Shown piece after piece: positions 1 to 8,673 of a stretch of 64,000 nt of DNA. Below the pieces are notes generated by a model. The model saw only the letters and a list, made by a program, of their open reading frames with translations, had not been told where the DNA came from and made no database searches. The stretch lies in assembly GCA_030248135.1 (NCBI GenBank), contig JASANC010003119.1, positions 142,225 to 206,224 on the forward strand. Reading direction: 5' to 3'. Made by a program: the position numbers and the translations under genes. Position 1 is the stretch's first letter, and every line of letters starts with the position of its first letter. Source of the DNA: Theristus sp. LFF4_11. Its lineage: Eukaryota > Nematoda > Chromadorea > Monhysterida > Xyalidae.

Positions 1-717
1 GCAACAGAGAAAAAAGGAACGAACAAGCAAGGAATGTTGTGTACTTTTTGGTGGAGTCAGTGATTGCGTGCGGTGATTGCCCATCGAGAACAAAAAACTG
101 TGTGCGCCCAAGAGAGACGGACAGACACAAATGTGCAAGGAGGCCGGAAATTATAATCTTGGAAACTCTGCCACGGCGCCCAGAACTCAGAGCGAATATT
201 ATTGTGAGAAGCGCAGTTCTGCAACGAATGATAGATGCCGCTGAGAAGTCAGCCTGCTCAGGGACTGTGCGCGTTTTCGGCGGGCACTCGCGGTGCCGGG
301 AGACACTTATAAATTGAATGACAATGCTTTCATTGTTATTTGCAACGGTTTTCGGCGGTTCTTCAACGAAATTGATTTTGGTTTATTTCATTTTCACACT
401 CGCACAAAACATTGGTTACAATGGATTTATCGTTTACAGTTTTGAAAGGTCATGATAGAAAATTAAAAAAAACTGTGTGAGTAAAGCATACATACAATTG
501 TGCTGCTTGCGTGTTGTCAGGTCACCGAAATTTGGCATGCACTAAAACCAGCCAATCAATCGATCAAAACCAGCCAAAGCAAACAAAAATCAAACTAAGA
601 TAAACGGAGCTACTAAAACAGCTGCAAGAACGCGTCCATTGTGTTATAAGAAGCGAGCGCGCTGTTCAGTAGCGCTGCTTCCTCAGTGGTGTTCGCGTGC
701 AATTTAAGCGCAACCAA
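1..717. other. No supported gene
   Basis: The stretch holds no exon chain or family match that I can defend. A 92-residue open frame at 39-317 on the plus strand has no recognisable motif and no partner exon. The sequence is ordinary mixed-composition DNA without poly-G runs or long inverted repeats. It lies downstream of the small membrane-protein gene, which ends at 718 on the minus strand, so part of it is probably that gene's 3' flank. Confidence 0.4.
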
Positions 718-1273
718 TCATCCAGTGAACTCAGCATCGAACATGTCGTGCACGCCGTCGTTGCCGATCGCGTCGTCTTCCACCTCCTCCTTCTCCCTGC
801 CGCCGATTGCGTAGTCGCGATAGAAGTCCCGCATCAGCACAGCCGCACAGCTGGCCGCAATCAACGACAACAGCAGCCCCATGAACAGCACCACAATCAC
901 CAGCAGTATGGTCATGTTGCCGGGGTGGATCTCCTCCTTGTACAGCGCCTGAATTTGAGAAACTGACGCGTAGAGCGCTGAAAACGGCTAGATTTCAGTC
1001 GTTTCTTTGTGCAGTGAACGGCAGACACGGTAATGATACCACGGAAGGATTCTCGTCAAACCGATGAGTCTACACAAGTGTGAAAGTACCGCTGTTGCTT
1101 GTGGAGGAAAGCACTCTGGCCTCGCGGTATCTGAGGGATTGCTCCGTGGTACACCACAACTTCGCACCGGCTTGACGTACCTGATAGTCCTGTCCGGCCA
1201 GGTATGCTTCGATGGACATCTTGCGTAACGCTTCCAAATCAACTTCACGTGTGTTCGCAAGCACGACAGACAC
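718..1273 (-). CDS. Small single-pass membrane protein, 5' end not found
   Basis: Two minus-strand exons fit together. The upstream one (about 1273-1190) follows a TTTTCAG acceptor and reads VLANTREVDLEALRKMSIEA, ending near a GTACGT donor. The downstream one (about 948-718) follows an acceptor ending in AG and reads ALYKEEIHPGNMTILLVIVV. It continues with one long hydrophobic helix (roughly 22 residues) and a short, very acidic cytoplasmic tail ending DMFDAEFTG, then a stop. An NMT N-glycosylation sequon sits just before the helix, which suggests an outside N terminus. I do not recognise the family. The true start must lie upstream of 1273 and I could not place it. That the two exons belong together is inference from frame and splice sites. 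Confidence 0.5.
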
Positions 1274-2063
1274 TGAAAACGATGAATACGGTTCAAAAAA
1301 GGATTAAAAGAATCAAGTCGAAGAGCAAAACGGCGAACCGATTGCAGCGAACGTTGTGACCACAGTGGTCACGGCCAGTGGAATCACTGTGGACAACATC
1401 GTTCAGTTGTTCTAAGATCTGATGATCTTATTGCGCGAGTTGAATTTTTAAAATGAGTTATGAGCTATCCAGTATGAGCTCAGCGAAAAAAAGGGAATTC
1501 CAACTGCTACCAGCAGCAGTGCTGCACTTGTGTTATGAGATCAGTAAAGGATACGCCACTGTCACCAAGGATACCAAATCAATACTTTGGTCTTTGGACG
1601 TAATTCACGCTGAATTTGGTATTTGTTTATTGATTGGGCGTGTGTCTGCGTGTCTGAAAACCACGAAGGATACATATCAATTGAATAATTGAAACAGTAG
1701 CGAAAGCACACCAACACCACACCACTAGGATATTTTTTTGTGAAAATCATGCCTGGTTGCCAAGCAAAATGATGTGTAGGGTTATTCCAAAGCAGAAAAA
1801 TCTTGATTTCATCAACGAATCATTTGAATAGAAGCAAACGAGTAAAACTGAGTAGCATAAATTGTATCACAAGCGATAACACACGAAATATGACTGCATC
1901 TGTATTTACACGCGTATTTTCAAAATCACTCGACAAACACTAATGAACTTGACCAGGGACAGCGCAGCTCACGCAGGCACCATCTCTGCTTCCGCTCGCC
2001 GCTCGGTGCGTGGCTTTTTGACAACTGCACGTTCTTTTTCTGAAGAAAAGAAAAATTCAACTG
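1274..2063. other. Upstream region of small membrane-protein gene; no exon identified
   Basis: This stretch should contain the missing first exon and promoter of the gene ending at 718, but no frame stands out. Open frames at 1453-1692 (plus) and 1562-1750 (minus) overlap each other, lack motifs, and have no convincing splice partners. I see no repeat family here. Confidence 0.35.
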
Positions 2064-2226
2064 CAGTCGAACTCTAAATTATAGGCTATCAGTTGATTGG
2101 TTGGTATTCACGTGATGCTTTCTGTGCAGGACAGACTGTACCTCCACATGAGTGCCTGCACAGAAGACATACATCACGTGATCACCAACCAACCTGCTGA
2201 TATTCGATAATTTGGGGTCCAGACTG
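2064..2226. repeat. Hairpin MITE, family A (CAGTCGAACT ends), copy 1
   Basis: The copy begins CAGTCGAACTCTAAATTATA and ends in a degraded inverted version (GGGGTCCAGACTG). Both arms carry CACGTGAT(C) and ACCAACC/GGTTGGT segments, so the single strand could fold back along most of its length. The same family is seen at 2470-2574, 16404-16550, 22561-22686, 54727-54855 and, as a half copy, at 61685-61728. The CAGT terminus and, in the best copy, TA flanks suggest a Tc1/mariner-type nonautonomous element. Confidence 0.7.
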
Positions 2227-2462
2227 TTTATTTGAACGTGTCAGCAGACGGAAGTGACGGACATGACGTCTTGCGCTTCAAAACACGCACTAATCTCGCA
2301 CAGCAGTAGGGACGTTCAGTTTGGCTAATGCGTTCAAATGACAAAAAAAGTGAAGCACTATAACCGAACTGAAAGTCTCGTGACTGTGCTCTGTGCATGA
2401 CGATCGGCAGTTTTGAAGCAAATAGCCTCAATACAATTAGTTGACATGTTTGAATAAATCGA
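2227..2462. repeat. MITE family C (CRE-bearing), diverged copy 1
   Basis: It begins TTTATTTGAACGTGTC and ends GACATGTTTGAATAAATCGA, an imperfect inverted repeat. The same arms flank the copies at 11256-11490 and 37775-38010. One inner TGACGTCAT palindrome survives in mutated form (ATGACGTCTTG near 2262). It sits directly between two family A hairpins, so the three elements form a cluster just downstream of CHMP6. Confidence 0.55.
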
Positions 2463-2469
2463 CCATACA

Positions 2470-2574
2470 CAGTCAAAATTATACGACAGACTACACCTCT
2501 ACAGCAATGCCTCCACAGAGAGCACCAACCAATCAGTTGATAGCTTATAAATTAGAATTCGACCGCGTTCATGT
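2470..2574. repeat. Hairpin MITE, family A, copy 2
   Basis: The right arm (CCAACCAATCAGTTGATAGC then AAATTAGAATTCGACCG) matches the 3' arm of the intact copy at 22561-22686. The left arm (CAGTCAAAATTATA) is mutated. The element is about 105 bp and lies in the 3' flank of CHMP6. Confidence 0.55.
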
Positions 2575-2590
2575 CGTTTTCTGACAAAAA

Positions 2591-3716
2591 TTAAAAAAAG
2601 GCACGAAAGAAAAACTCGATCATACGTTTTTCAGGCAACTTGTCACTGGGCACCTCAGGCAATTCAGGCAGCGCTTCAGTCTCATTTTCAGGCGACTGCA
2701 GCAGCGCATCCAGCTCAGCCTCAACATCCGAAATGTCCGTGTCACTCAGTGCACCCGAGATTATTGAATCGATTTCCTGAAGTTGCATTTGAACTTGGTG
2801 TTGAAAATAACGCATCATTTAAGTGAATTAAAAGCAACTCAGTTAAAATTCAGTGTATTATGCAAACCAGAAGGTTAAGAATTTCTTCTGATGTTAAATA
2901 AACAGGATTTCAACCCGAACAAGAAAACAACAAAAGACTTGCATGTTGATACTCGACGGCTTCCCGAGTTTCATCCAATATCTTTTCGACGTCATCAACA
3001 GACATCAGCTGAAAATATGTGGTTTGCTTAAATTAAACTCAGCCTCAACATTGGCTTTTAATAGTACAAACATCACTTCAGAAAAAAGAGCAACAAAACT
3101 GCATTGTTACCCTGTGCATCTGTTTCAGCGACTCATTGCCTTGTTTCAGGCTGTCAACGACGTTCACTTCAATTTGAGCAAATTCAATGTCATTCACCTG
3201 CAATGCACAGAATGTCAACTGAAATCTAGCTGGCCAAACGACACTCGATGAGCATAGGGTAAATTTGAAAAAAAATCCTGTCCAATCAAGCCAAACACTG
3301 ATCATGCCAACCATCTGTTCAATGTTGGTCATTTGTGCGATGGTTTTCTCGATCAACTTCTCTCGATATCGTTTCTTTTTCAGCAACAGCAAAGCGCGGC
3401 TGAAATTAAGAGTGTCACCACTTTCTCTTTCCAAAACACCACGAACAAAAAACACAAGACAACGGTCAGCCAACTCTTTCTGGTTCTTGCGTATCAGTTC
3501 TTTTGCGATTTCCCGTTCCCGTTCAAGGTTCGCCTCGACCTTCCGTTGATACTGCTTCAAGCGATCCCGCTGACTTTTCAATTCCTGCAAAAACACAATG
3601 AACATTCAGATGACAAAAGTTGCTTCGGCAAACAACGATCATAAACCAACCAAAACTGCTTCGTCCTGCGCCGTTACACGCGATGGCGGTTTTTTCTTTG
3701 CAAACAGGCCACCCAT
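2591..3716 (-). CDS. CHMP6: Charged multivesicular body protein 6 (ESCRT-III, Vps20)
   Basis: The protein is an ESCRT-III subunit that nucleates filament assembly on endosomal membranes during multivesicular-body sorting and membrane scission. The start at 3716 reads MGGLFAKKKPPSRVTAQDEA, with Gly2 available for N-myristoylation as in known CHMP6. Further exons follow. One (about 3595-3475) carries the basic helix ELKSQRDRLKQYQRKVEANL. The next joins with phase 2 to read ALLLLKKKRYREKLIEKTIA. One near 3200 reads VNDIEFAQIEVNVVDSLKQG. One near 3000-2945 reads SVDDVEKILDETREAVEYQ. The last begins EIDSIISGALSDTDISDVEA. The C terminus keeps the LPEVPSDKLPEK segment, which resembles the MIM2 motif that binds VPS4 MIT domains. 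Order and length agree with the family. Intron ends are GT/AG. ATP5MG lies upstream on the same strand, 462 bp away. Confidence 0.93.
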
Positions 3717-4177
3717 ACTGAAGAATGGAACACTGCCAAAACGTTTTAAGAATTTAAAGATTTCTTGAACTCAAAAACAGCAACAAAAACACGTCGTTTC
3801 GTGGGCTACATATACCCTTGTTCAGGTTAACAAATATAAATTCCACGTGTTTCACCAAACCTTTTATTCTCGGTAATACGGATCGGAAGCTAACAGCGAA
3901 ACGAAATCACTTCAAAATAAACGACATGAATCTTTAGAACCGGCTATCAATTCTAATAAAAACTAACAAATGTAAAAACACCAAAAACACTCATGCTGAT
4001 TTGTTGTTTAAGTGGCATCAGCTGCCAAAAAATCAACATACTGAAATGATAATTTCACTTTCAAAAAAGCTAAATCATGTTTCTGTACACTGCTTTGCTA
4101 AGTAATCCAAAAGCTCAAACCACCGGCACGCAAAACCACTAAATTACAGAAACAGCGAACTAAAACGGCACTCCTAA
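3717..4177. other. Intergenic spacer between ATP5MG and CHMP6
   Basis: About 460 bp of AT-leaning sequence separates the stop of ATP5MG from the start of CHMP6, both on the minus strand. It should hold the CHMP6 promoter and the ATP5MG 3' end. No repeat family member, long inverted repeat or open frame with a recognisable product is visible. Confidence 0.45.
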
Positions 4178-5025
4178 TCAGTCGAGCGGATGTTTGTATT
4201 GCCACGGGATCACATATCCGTAGAAGTTCCAGCGGCCAATGCATTCGCCCACGAAAAACCAGCACGCAATCTCAACGCCAACGAGTGTTTTCAGCGCAGC
4301 CTCCTGTGAAAATGCAGATTTTTAAGATTGGTCTGTTTGCGAATAGCGAATTCTGAACTGACACCGAGCTTGCAGTTTTATTTTTTTTTCTCGAAACACA
4401 AATTTGTGCGTGCAGTTAACCAAACCAACTCACTGCATTTCACCAACAAACACGTAAAAGCGTGGAAAACTGGATTAAGTTAGGCTTTGGCGGCATTGAA
4501 TGACAGAAAAGCAGACTCTGCCGATTTTTACAAGCTTCCGAACCATGAATGAAGTCAAACGACAAAGGTGCTGTCTGCTGGACTGGAGCTCACCCTGACG
4601 GTCAGGTCACGCCATTTCTGCTGGCGAAAACTTTGGTAGAGTTGCTTAAAGTTTTGCTTGATCAGCGGCCAGTCGGCTGCGGTTGGTGGCGCCATCTCAG
4701 CGCGGTAATACTTCGTGAACTTCGTCCAGCGAGGCGGAATTTCACGCTGCACACCTGGAAATATTTTGCGAAGTGATGTTTTCAAATGCAAAAAAGGTAG
4801 TGTGGTTTGCTATTCAGATCTACCTGACAGACAGTAACGCATTAGAGCTATAGAGATCGGGTGGGGGAGGGGGGGGAGGTGGACTTCGACTGACGACTCC
4901 ATTCAGCACAGAAATTGAAAAGCGAAAAACGTTTGCAACAATAAGACAATAAAGCACAGAAAACCACACAAACCAATTGCCAATCGCTCGCCCAGTTTCA
5001 CAATCCCGGCGAGACGTGCCGCCAT
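4178..5025 (-). CDS. ATP5MG: ATP synthase membrane subunit g, mitochondrial
   Basis: Subunit g is a small membrane subunit of the mitochondrial F1Fo ATP synthase that helps dimerise the enzyme and shape cristae. Three exons are visible. Exon 1 starts at 5025 with MAARLAGIVKLGERLAIG. Exon 2 (about 4772-4595) reads VQREIPPRWTKFTKYYRAEM, then the family-typical APPTAADWP and a helix ending WRDLTV. Exon 3 reads EAALKTLVGVEIACWFFVGE, then CIGRWNFYGY and a stop at 4178-4180. The pattern of a proline-rich PPT segment, an amphipathic helix, and a membrane helix with a GxxxE-type face ending in FVGE followed by G(R/K) matches ATP-synt_G proteins. The total is near 110 residues, the usual size. Splice signals are good at each junction. 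Confidence 0.9.
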
Positions 5026-5082
5026 ATTTTACGTCGTCTTCCTTCCGGCTTCCACCAGTTAGGTTCTATGTTACTATGTGGG

Positions 5083-5216
5083 GTTGTTAAACAAAAACAA
5101 AAATCGTCATTTTTGTTTTCTTGTTTTTTTAATTTTAATTTTTAATTTTCAAAAATCAAAGTTGTGCTAAATCAACCAGGGAGCTAGAAGAAGCCAAATG
5201 CGAATTGTTGTTGTTT
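5083..5216. mobile_element. Fragment of TAGGGTTGTTAAA-type element
   Basis: The fragment begins GGGTTGTTAAACAAAAACAA, then repeats CGTCATTTTTGTTTTCTTG and continues AAATCAAAGTTGTGCTAAAT. This is the same order as one end of the intact element at 59151-59885. Its other side is interrupted at 5217 by the CAGTACCGAAG-type element, whose target duplication TTTTTAAT lies in this fragment's AT-rich tail. It sits immediately upstream of ATP5MG. Confidence 0.6.
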
Positions 5217-5224
5217 TTTTTAAT

Positions 5225-6025
5225 CAGTACCGAAGGCGAAAGCAAATTTTCGAGGGGGGGGCACGTGGGGGGGGTGCCGAAAATTTTTCAGTGGGGGGGT
5301 GTCAGTCATGGTACAGTGACACCCCCCCAGGCGTGGGCCATGGGGGGGGGGGTGCACTATTGTAGAAAAATTTCTGGGGGGTGCACACCCGATTTGTATA
5401 CATACTTAAAAGTGATTTTTTTTGATTTCTGATCAGAGGTTGCTTGCAATGAGTCGTTGTAGGTTCCTAATCCTAAACCTAATCCTAATCCTAAGCCAAG
5501 CCTTTTTGATAAGGTGAAAATGATCAATTTAGTTTTTGCATTTTTTTCTTTCCTGTGTTAAAGGGCAGGGGCCACCGCCACTGCACATGCACCTGTTTTA
5601 ATAATGATGCATTACGTGAACACCCCCCCCCCACCCCACCCATGATATTTTTTCGCTTAAATTTTGAAGGAAAAACGCTGCTGCAAAATCTTTGAAATTA
5701 CAATGCAGAATATCAAGTTATCATATATTCAGCTTATATCATGGACTTTAGAGACAAAAAATCATGATTTTTGAGCAAAAGTTCATGATTTTTGGGTGGT
5801 TCGAGAAAATTTTTGGGGGTGTCACTGTAACTTAGGTCCATGTAGGGGGGGGTGGGGGCCGGGGGGGGGTGTCTGGCAAATTTCGAGGGGGGGTGTGGAT
5901 GGTCCAGTGTCAGTTTTTTTTGGGGGGTGGGTGTCGCGTGACCCCCCCAGCCCCCCCACGCGGAGGTCTCTGGTGCTCTGGGGGGGTGTACCTTCCCCCC
6001 CCACCCCCCCTCGTCTTCGGTACTG
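5225..6025. mobile_element. Poly-G nonautonomous transposon, CAGTACCGAAG family
   Basis: The ends are CAGTACCGAAGGCGAAAGC at the left and CTTCGGTACTG at the right, an 11-bp inverted repeat. The element is flanked by a perfect 8-bp direct repeat, TTTTTAAT, at 5217-5224 and 6026-6033. The interior has runs of 7-10 G or C and a central AT-rich block (TCATGATTTTT, GTTATCATATATTCAGC), with no coding capacity. CAG-type termini with an 8-bp target duplication are the hallmark of hAT elements, so I infer mobilisation by a hAT transposase encoded elsewhere. A second element (5390-5616) is inserted inside it. Confidence 0.8.
5390..5616. mobile_element. TTAGG-bearing element, nested copy
   Basis: The segment runs from CGATTTGTATACATACTTAA to ATGATGCATTACG. 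It is a close match to the outer shell of the nest at 58189-61673 and, inverted, to 6222-6447. Near-identical 8-mers flank it (TGCACACC at 5382-5389, TGAACACC at 5617-5624), consistent with a slightly mutated target duplication in the host poly-G element. The centre carries CCTAATCCTAAACCTAATCC, a degenerate telomere-like TTAGG track on the other strand. No open frame. Confidence 0.7.
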
Positions 6026-6130
6026 TTTTTAATTCACTCACAGTTGCCTTTTTTCAATTTTCAATTTAATTCACTTCTTTTTCAATTTGCCACGCCCCGC
6101 TTATTCAAGACGACAAATTGGCAACAATCA

Positions 6131-6200
6131 AGAGTTGGAGTTTGGTACCTTCGGAACCGGCGCGCGTACAAATAAAATAAAAAAAATAAAATAAAAAAAA
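6131..6200 (+). mobile_element. 3' end of tRNA-derived SINE
   Basis: The sequence GGAGTTTGGTACCTTCGG followed by AACCGGCGCGCGTACAAAT and an A-rich tail is the 3' end of the SINE whose full body can be read, in pieces, at 58721-61500. The head of this copy is missing, as expected of a 5'-truncated insertion. Confidence 0.55.
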
Positions 6201-6221
6201 ACCAAAAGCCAAAGGCGGCGG

Positions 6222-6447
6222 CGTAATGCATCATTATTAAAACAGGTGCATGTGCAGTAGCGGTGGCCCCTGCCCTTTAACACAGAAAAGAAAAAAATGC
6301 AAAAACTAAATTGATCATTTTCACCTTATAAAAAAGGCTTGGCTTAGGATTAGGATTAGGTTTAGGATTAGGAACCTACAACGACTCATTGCAAGCAACC
6401 ACTGATCAGAAATCAAAAAAATCACTTTTAAGTATGTATACAAATCG
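6222..6447. mobile_element. TTAGG-bearing element, inverted copy
   Basis: It runs CGTAATGCATCATTATTAAA to GTATGTATACAAATCG, the reverse orientation of the 5390-5616 copy, about 600 bp away from it. The two could therefore pair as a long hairpin. The centre reads GGCTTAGGATTAGGATTAGG. Flanking 8-mers (GGCGGCGG and GGGCACAG) do not match, so this copy has lost its target duplication or was moved with its neighbours. Confidence 0.65.
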
Positions 6448-6924
6448 GGGCACAGTCTGCGGCATTTAAAAAAAGTTTTTAATTAATTAAAAATTTTAAA
6501 AAAATATATTTAAAAAATCGGGATTTTACTTGTTTTCGAACACTACCCTCGTCCAGTTGTTAATTTTTCAAACCAAATAAAAAAAAACAAAAGATCGAAA
6601 AACGAAACTACGATGCTTCATTCTTTTATTCAAGGGTTTAGTGTGTGTGTTGCTTTATTGGGCAATTGAGCTTTTATAAATTGGCACCTGAGCACCCCTA
6701 TAATTATAATTTTTAGGCATGCAATTGGACTTCAGGAAACAATTATAAATCGTTTAATTGTTGTGCTATAAGAACAAACATTGTGCAATTATTTTTTCCA
6801 CAGCAGCAGAATAAAAGCGCCCTGTTCCGTTCAGCGCAGCACAACTTCATCGGTTATCTATCAACCGTTTTGCGATCTTTATAACCCCGCTAAAGAGTGC
6901 CCATTGTTCACACCATCGATCATC
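6448..6924. other. AT-rich leader to the 6925 gene
   Basis: The first half is A/T-rich with short homopolymers and resembles debris of the surrounding AT/G elements. The second half (from about 6600) is ordinary sequence leading to the start codon at 6925 and probably contains its promoter and 5' UTR. An in-frame upstream ATG at 6781 exists, but the Met at 6925 begins a much more protein-like sequence. Confidence 0.4.
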
Positions 6925-8179
6925 ATGTCCGACGAGGAAAACTACAACCCACAAGTGGCGGTCGCCGGCGATGCGGATGCTGGTTTTGGAGCGCCAGCTT
7001 ATACTAGTGAAGGCGGCAATGGAGCGCAGTCGGTCGTGCAGTTGGCAAAAGAATACCAGCAGCAGTTCACGTCGCAATCGCAACGCCTATCCGAGCTAGT
7101 GACCGCCAAGATACAAGAACTTCAGCAAAAAATCGGAGACGTCAATGCTGTGCGCGCGGAAGTTGAGCCGATGATTCAGAACGTGCAAGCGAACTGCACC
7201 AGCATGTCACCAGTCAATCCGTCGGTTGGTGCAGTGTGCCGATCGGTTGTTTTCAAATGTGTCCACTTGCTCTCAGTCACATATTGTACTATCTTTTCTT
7301 TAATCGCTTTGCCACTTTTGAATTCCCGCGTCGTGCATGAGACTGCTTACCCATCTGTGCGCGCATTGAGACGCGACACCAAAATCAAAGATGCCACACG
7401 TGCTGCAGGCGATGAGTGAGCGCGTGCTGCCGGTGTTCCTGTGGACGTCGGTGTGCCTGCTGGGCGTCAGCGTCGGCCACGTGTTCGGCGGCAACGTGCT
7501 CTGGCCGCTGACGTCGTTGGTGTTCGGCGGCAGCATGGCGGCGCTGACCGCGTGGCTGGTGCTGCCCGCGCTCGTCGTGCTCTACTACGAACAAGAGAAC
7601 GACGTTGACCGTCGTATGATGCTGCTGGGCGCCTCCGTGCTCATGGGACTCTTGAACGGCTACGTGCTCTGCAACTGCTACTTGTGGTCGTTCACGCCGC
7701 CGACTCCTCTGCTCGCTGGTCGGTGAATCAAAGCAAACCGTCAGCAAACCGTGCGCAGCACTCTGCTTTCACTTTCAGCCGGCGTCGCGTTGGTGTGCGG
7801 CTTCGCCGGCGAGAAGCTGTCCGGCCAGCGTTCGGCGTTGCTCGGCGCTGCGATCGGCGCGCCGTTGGCGGTTGAGTTTCTGCTCGGCGTCGTCGGCGGC
7901 GCGATGGGCGCTACGTATTTGCTGTTCATGCTCGTCACTGGCGCGCTCTACGCCGCGTTCCTCCAGTACGAGCTGGCCAACCAAGGGTCGCAGTTCAAGA
8001 GCATGGTCATCATGGTCGCAACCACGACGTTTCTTCAGGTCAGCGGGCATCGCTAAACGTTGTGCGTCTATTTTTTCACTGCTAGTTGATTATTATGAAT
8101 TGATGGTTGCTTTGTGCAGGCACTGCTCACGTTTGTCGTTTCGCACTCGAAAGAGCAACACCAGCAGGCGGCACAGTAA
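6925..8179 (+). CDS. Multi-pass membrane protein, Bax-inhibitor-1-like
   Basis: Four exons join cleanly. Exon 1 from 6925 reads MSDEENYNPQVAVAGDADAG and continues with a soluble, Gln-rich helix (LAKEYQQQFTSQSQRLSELV) likely to form a coiled coil. Exon 2 (from about 7409) begins AMSERVLPVFLWTSVCLLGV. Exon 3 (after a TTTCAG acceptor near 7779) begins AGVALVCGFAGEKLSGQRSA. Exon 4 reads ALLTFVVSHSKEQHQQAAQ and stops at 8177-8179. Six or seven hydrophobic helices follow the soluble head. The spacing of DRRMMLLGASVLMGLLNGY, TPLLAGAGVALVCGFAGEK and YLLFMLVTGALYAAFLQYEL is reminiscent of TMBIM/Bax-inhibitor-1 proteins, which act as ER calcium-leak channels. That assignment is inference from pattern only. 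A conserved buried Asp pair is not obvious, so a different membrane family remains possible. Confidence 0.6.
7308..7392 (+). repeat. Interspersed repeat family B, partial
   Basis: The segment TTTTGAATTCCCGCGTCGTG, then TTACCCATCTGTGCGCGCATTGAG and ACCAAAATCAAAG, matches the 3' half of the family seen more fully at 17098-17310, 17405-17616, 35809-36002 and 49965-50157. It lies in the first intron of the 6925 gene and ends just before the exon 2 acceptor. Confidence 0.6.
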
Positions 8180-8673
8180 ACGGTCACATTTTATTGAAAT
8201 AAGCAACTGATTTTGTGTGCGACCATTGCCTTGTGATTGAAATAATTTGAATGCGTTGTGTTCACTGATCATGAAAATGCCGATCACACTAACCTATGAT
8301 ACATATAAAAGCAGAGCATACTTTACAATGACAATGACGCTGCTTTTCAATGACAAAAATTCAAAAACAGTAATAAACAGATGCATCATCGAGAGTGATA
8401 CTGCCTCCATTTCTACAACTGAAAATCCGCTAAAAATGTGAAAGTACAACAGGTGAGTAAAATTGTTGCACAGCTTATGCGGCCCTCTGCTTTTTAATGC
8501 AAACTGAGCTGCCATTTGCAGCGTTGCCCAACCCAAGATCAATGCTACCTAACAAAACTGGACAATCTCTGATAGGTATTTGTCAATTTTAGGTTTCATG
8601 TATTTTTGTTACGGCATCACCATGCTATTTATAGTGTCATCATAATATTTTAGTTTTACCGAGTGTTCGCTCG
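8180..8673. other. Intergenic spacer
   Basis: Nearly 500 bp between two plus-strand genes. It is AT-leaning with no open frame having a recognisable product and no member of the repeat families found elsewhere. It should contain the 3' UTR of the 6925 gene and the promoter of the 8674 gene. Confidence 0.45.

Noticed and set aside
39..317. 92-residue frame at the window start
   Set aside because: No motif, no partner exon, and no continuation. Cannot be told from chance.
3265..3644. Plus-strand frames across CHMP6
   Set aside because: They are antisense shadows of the CHMP6 exons and introns, which are supported by family match and splice sites.
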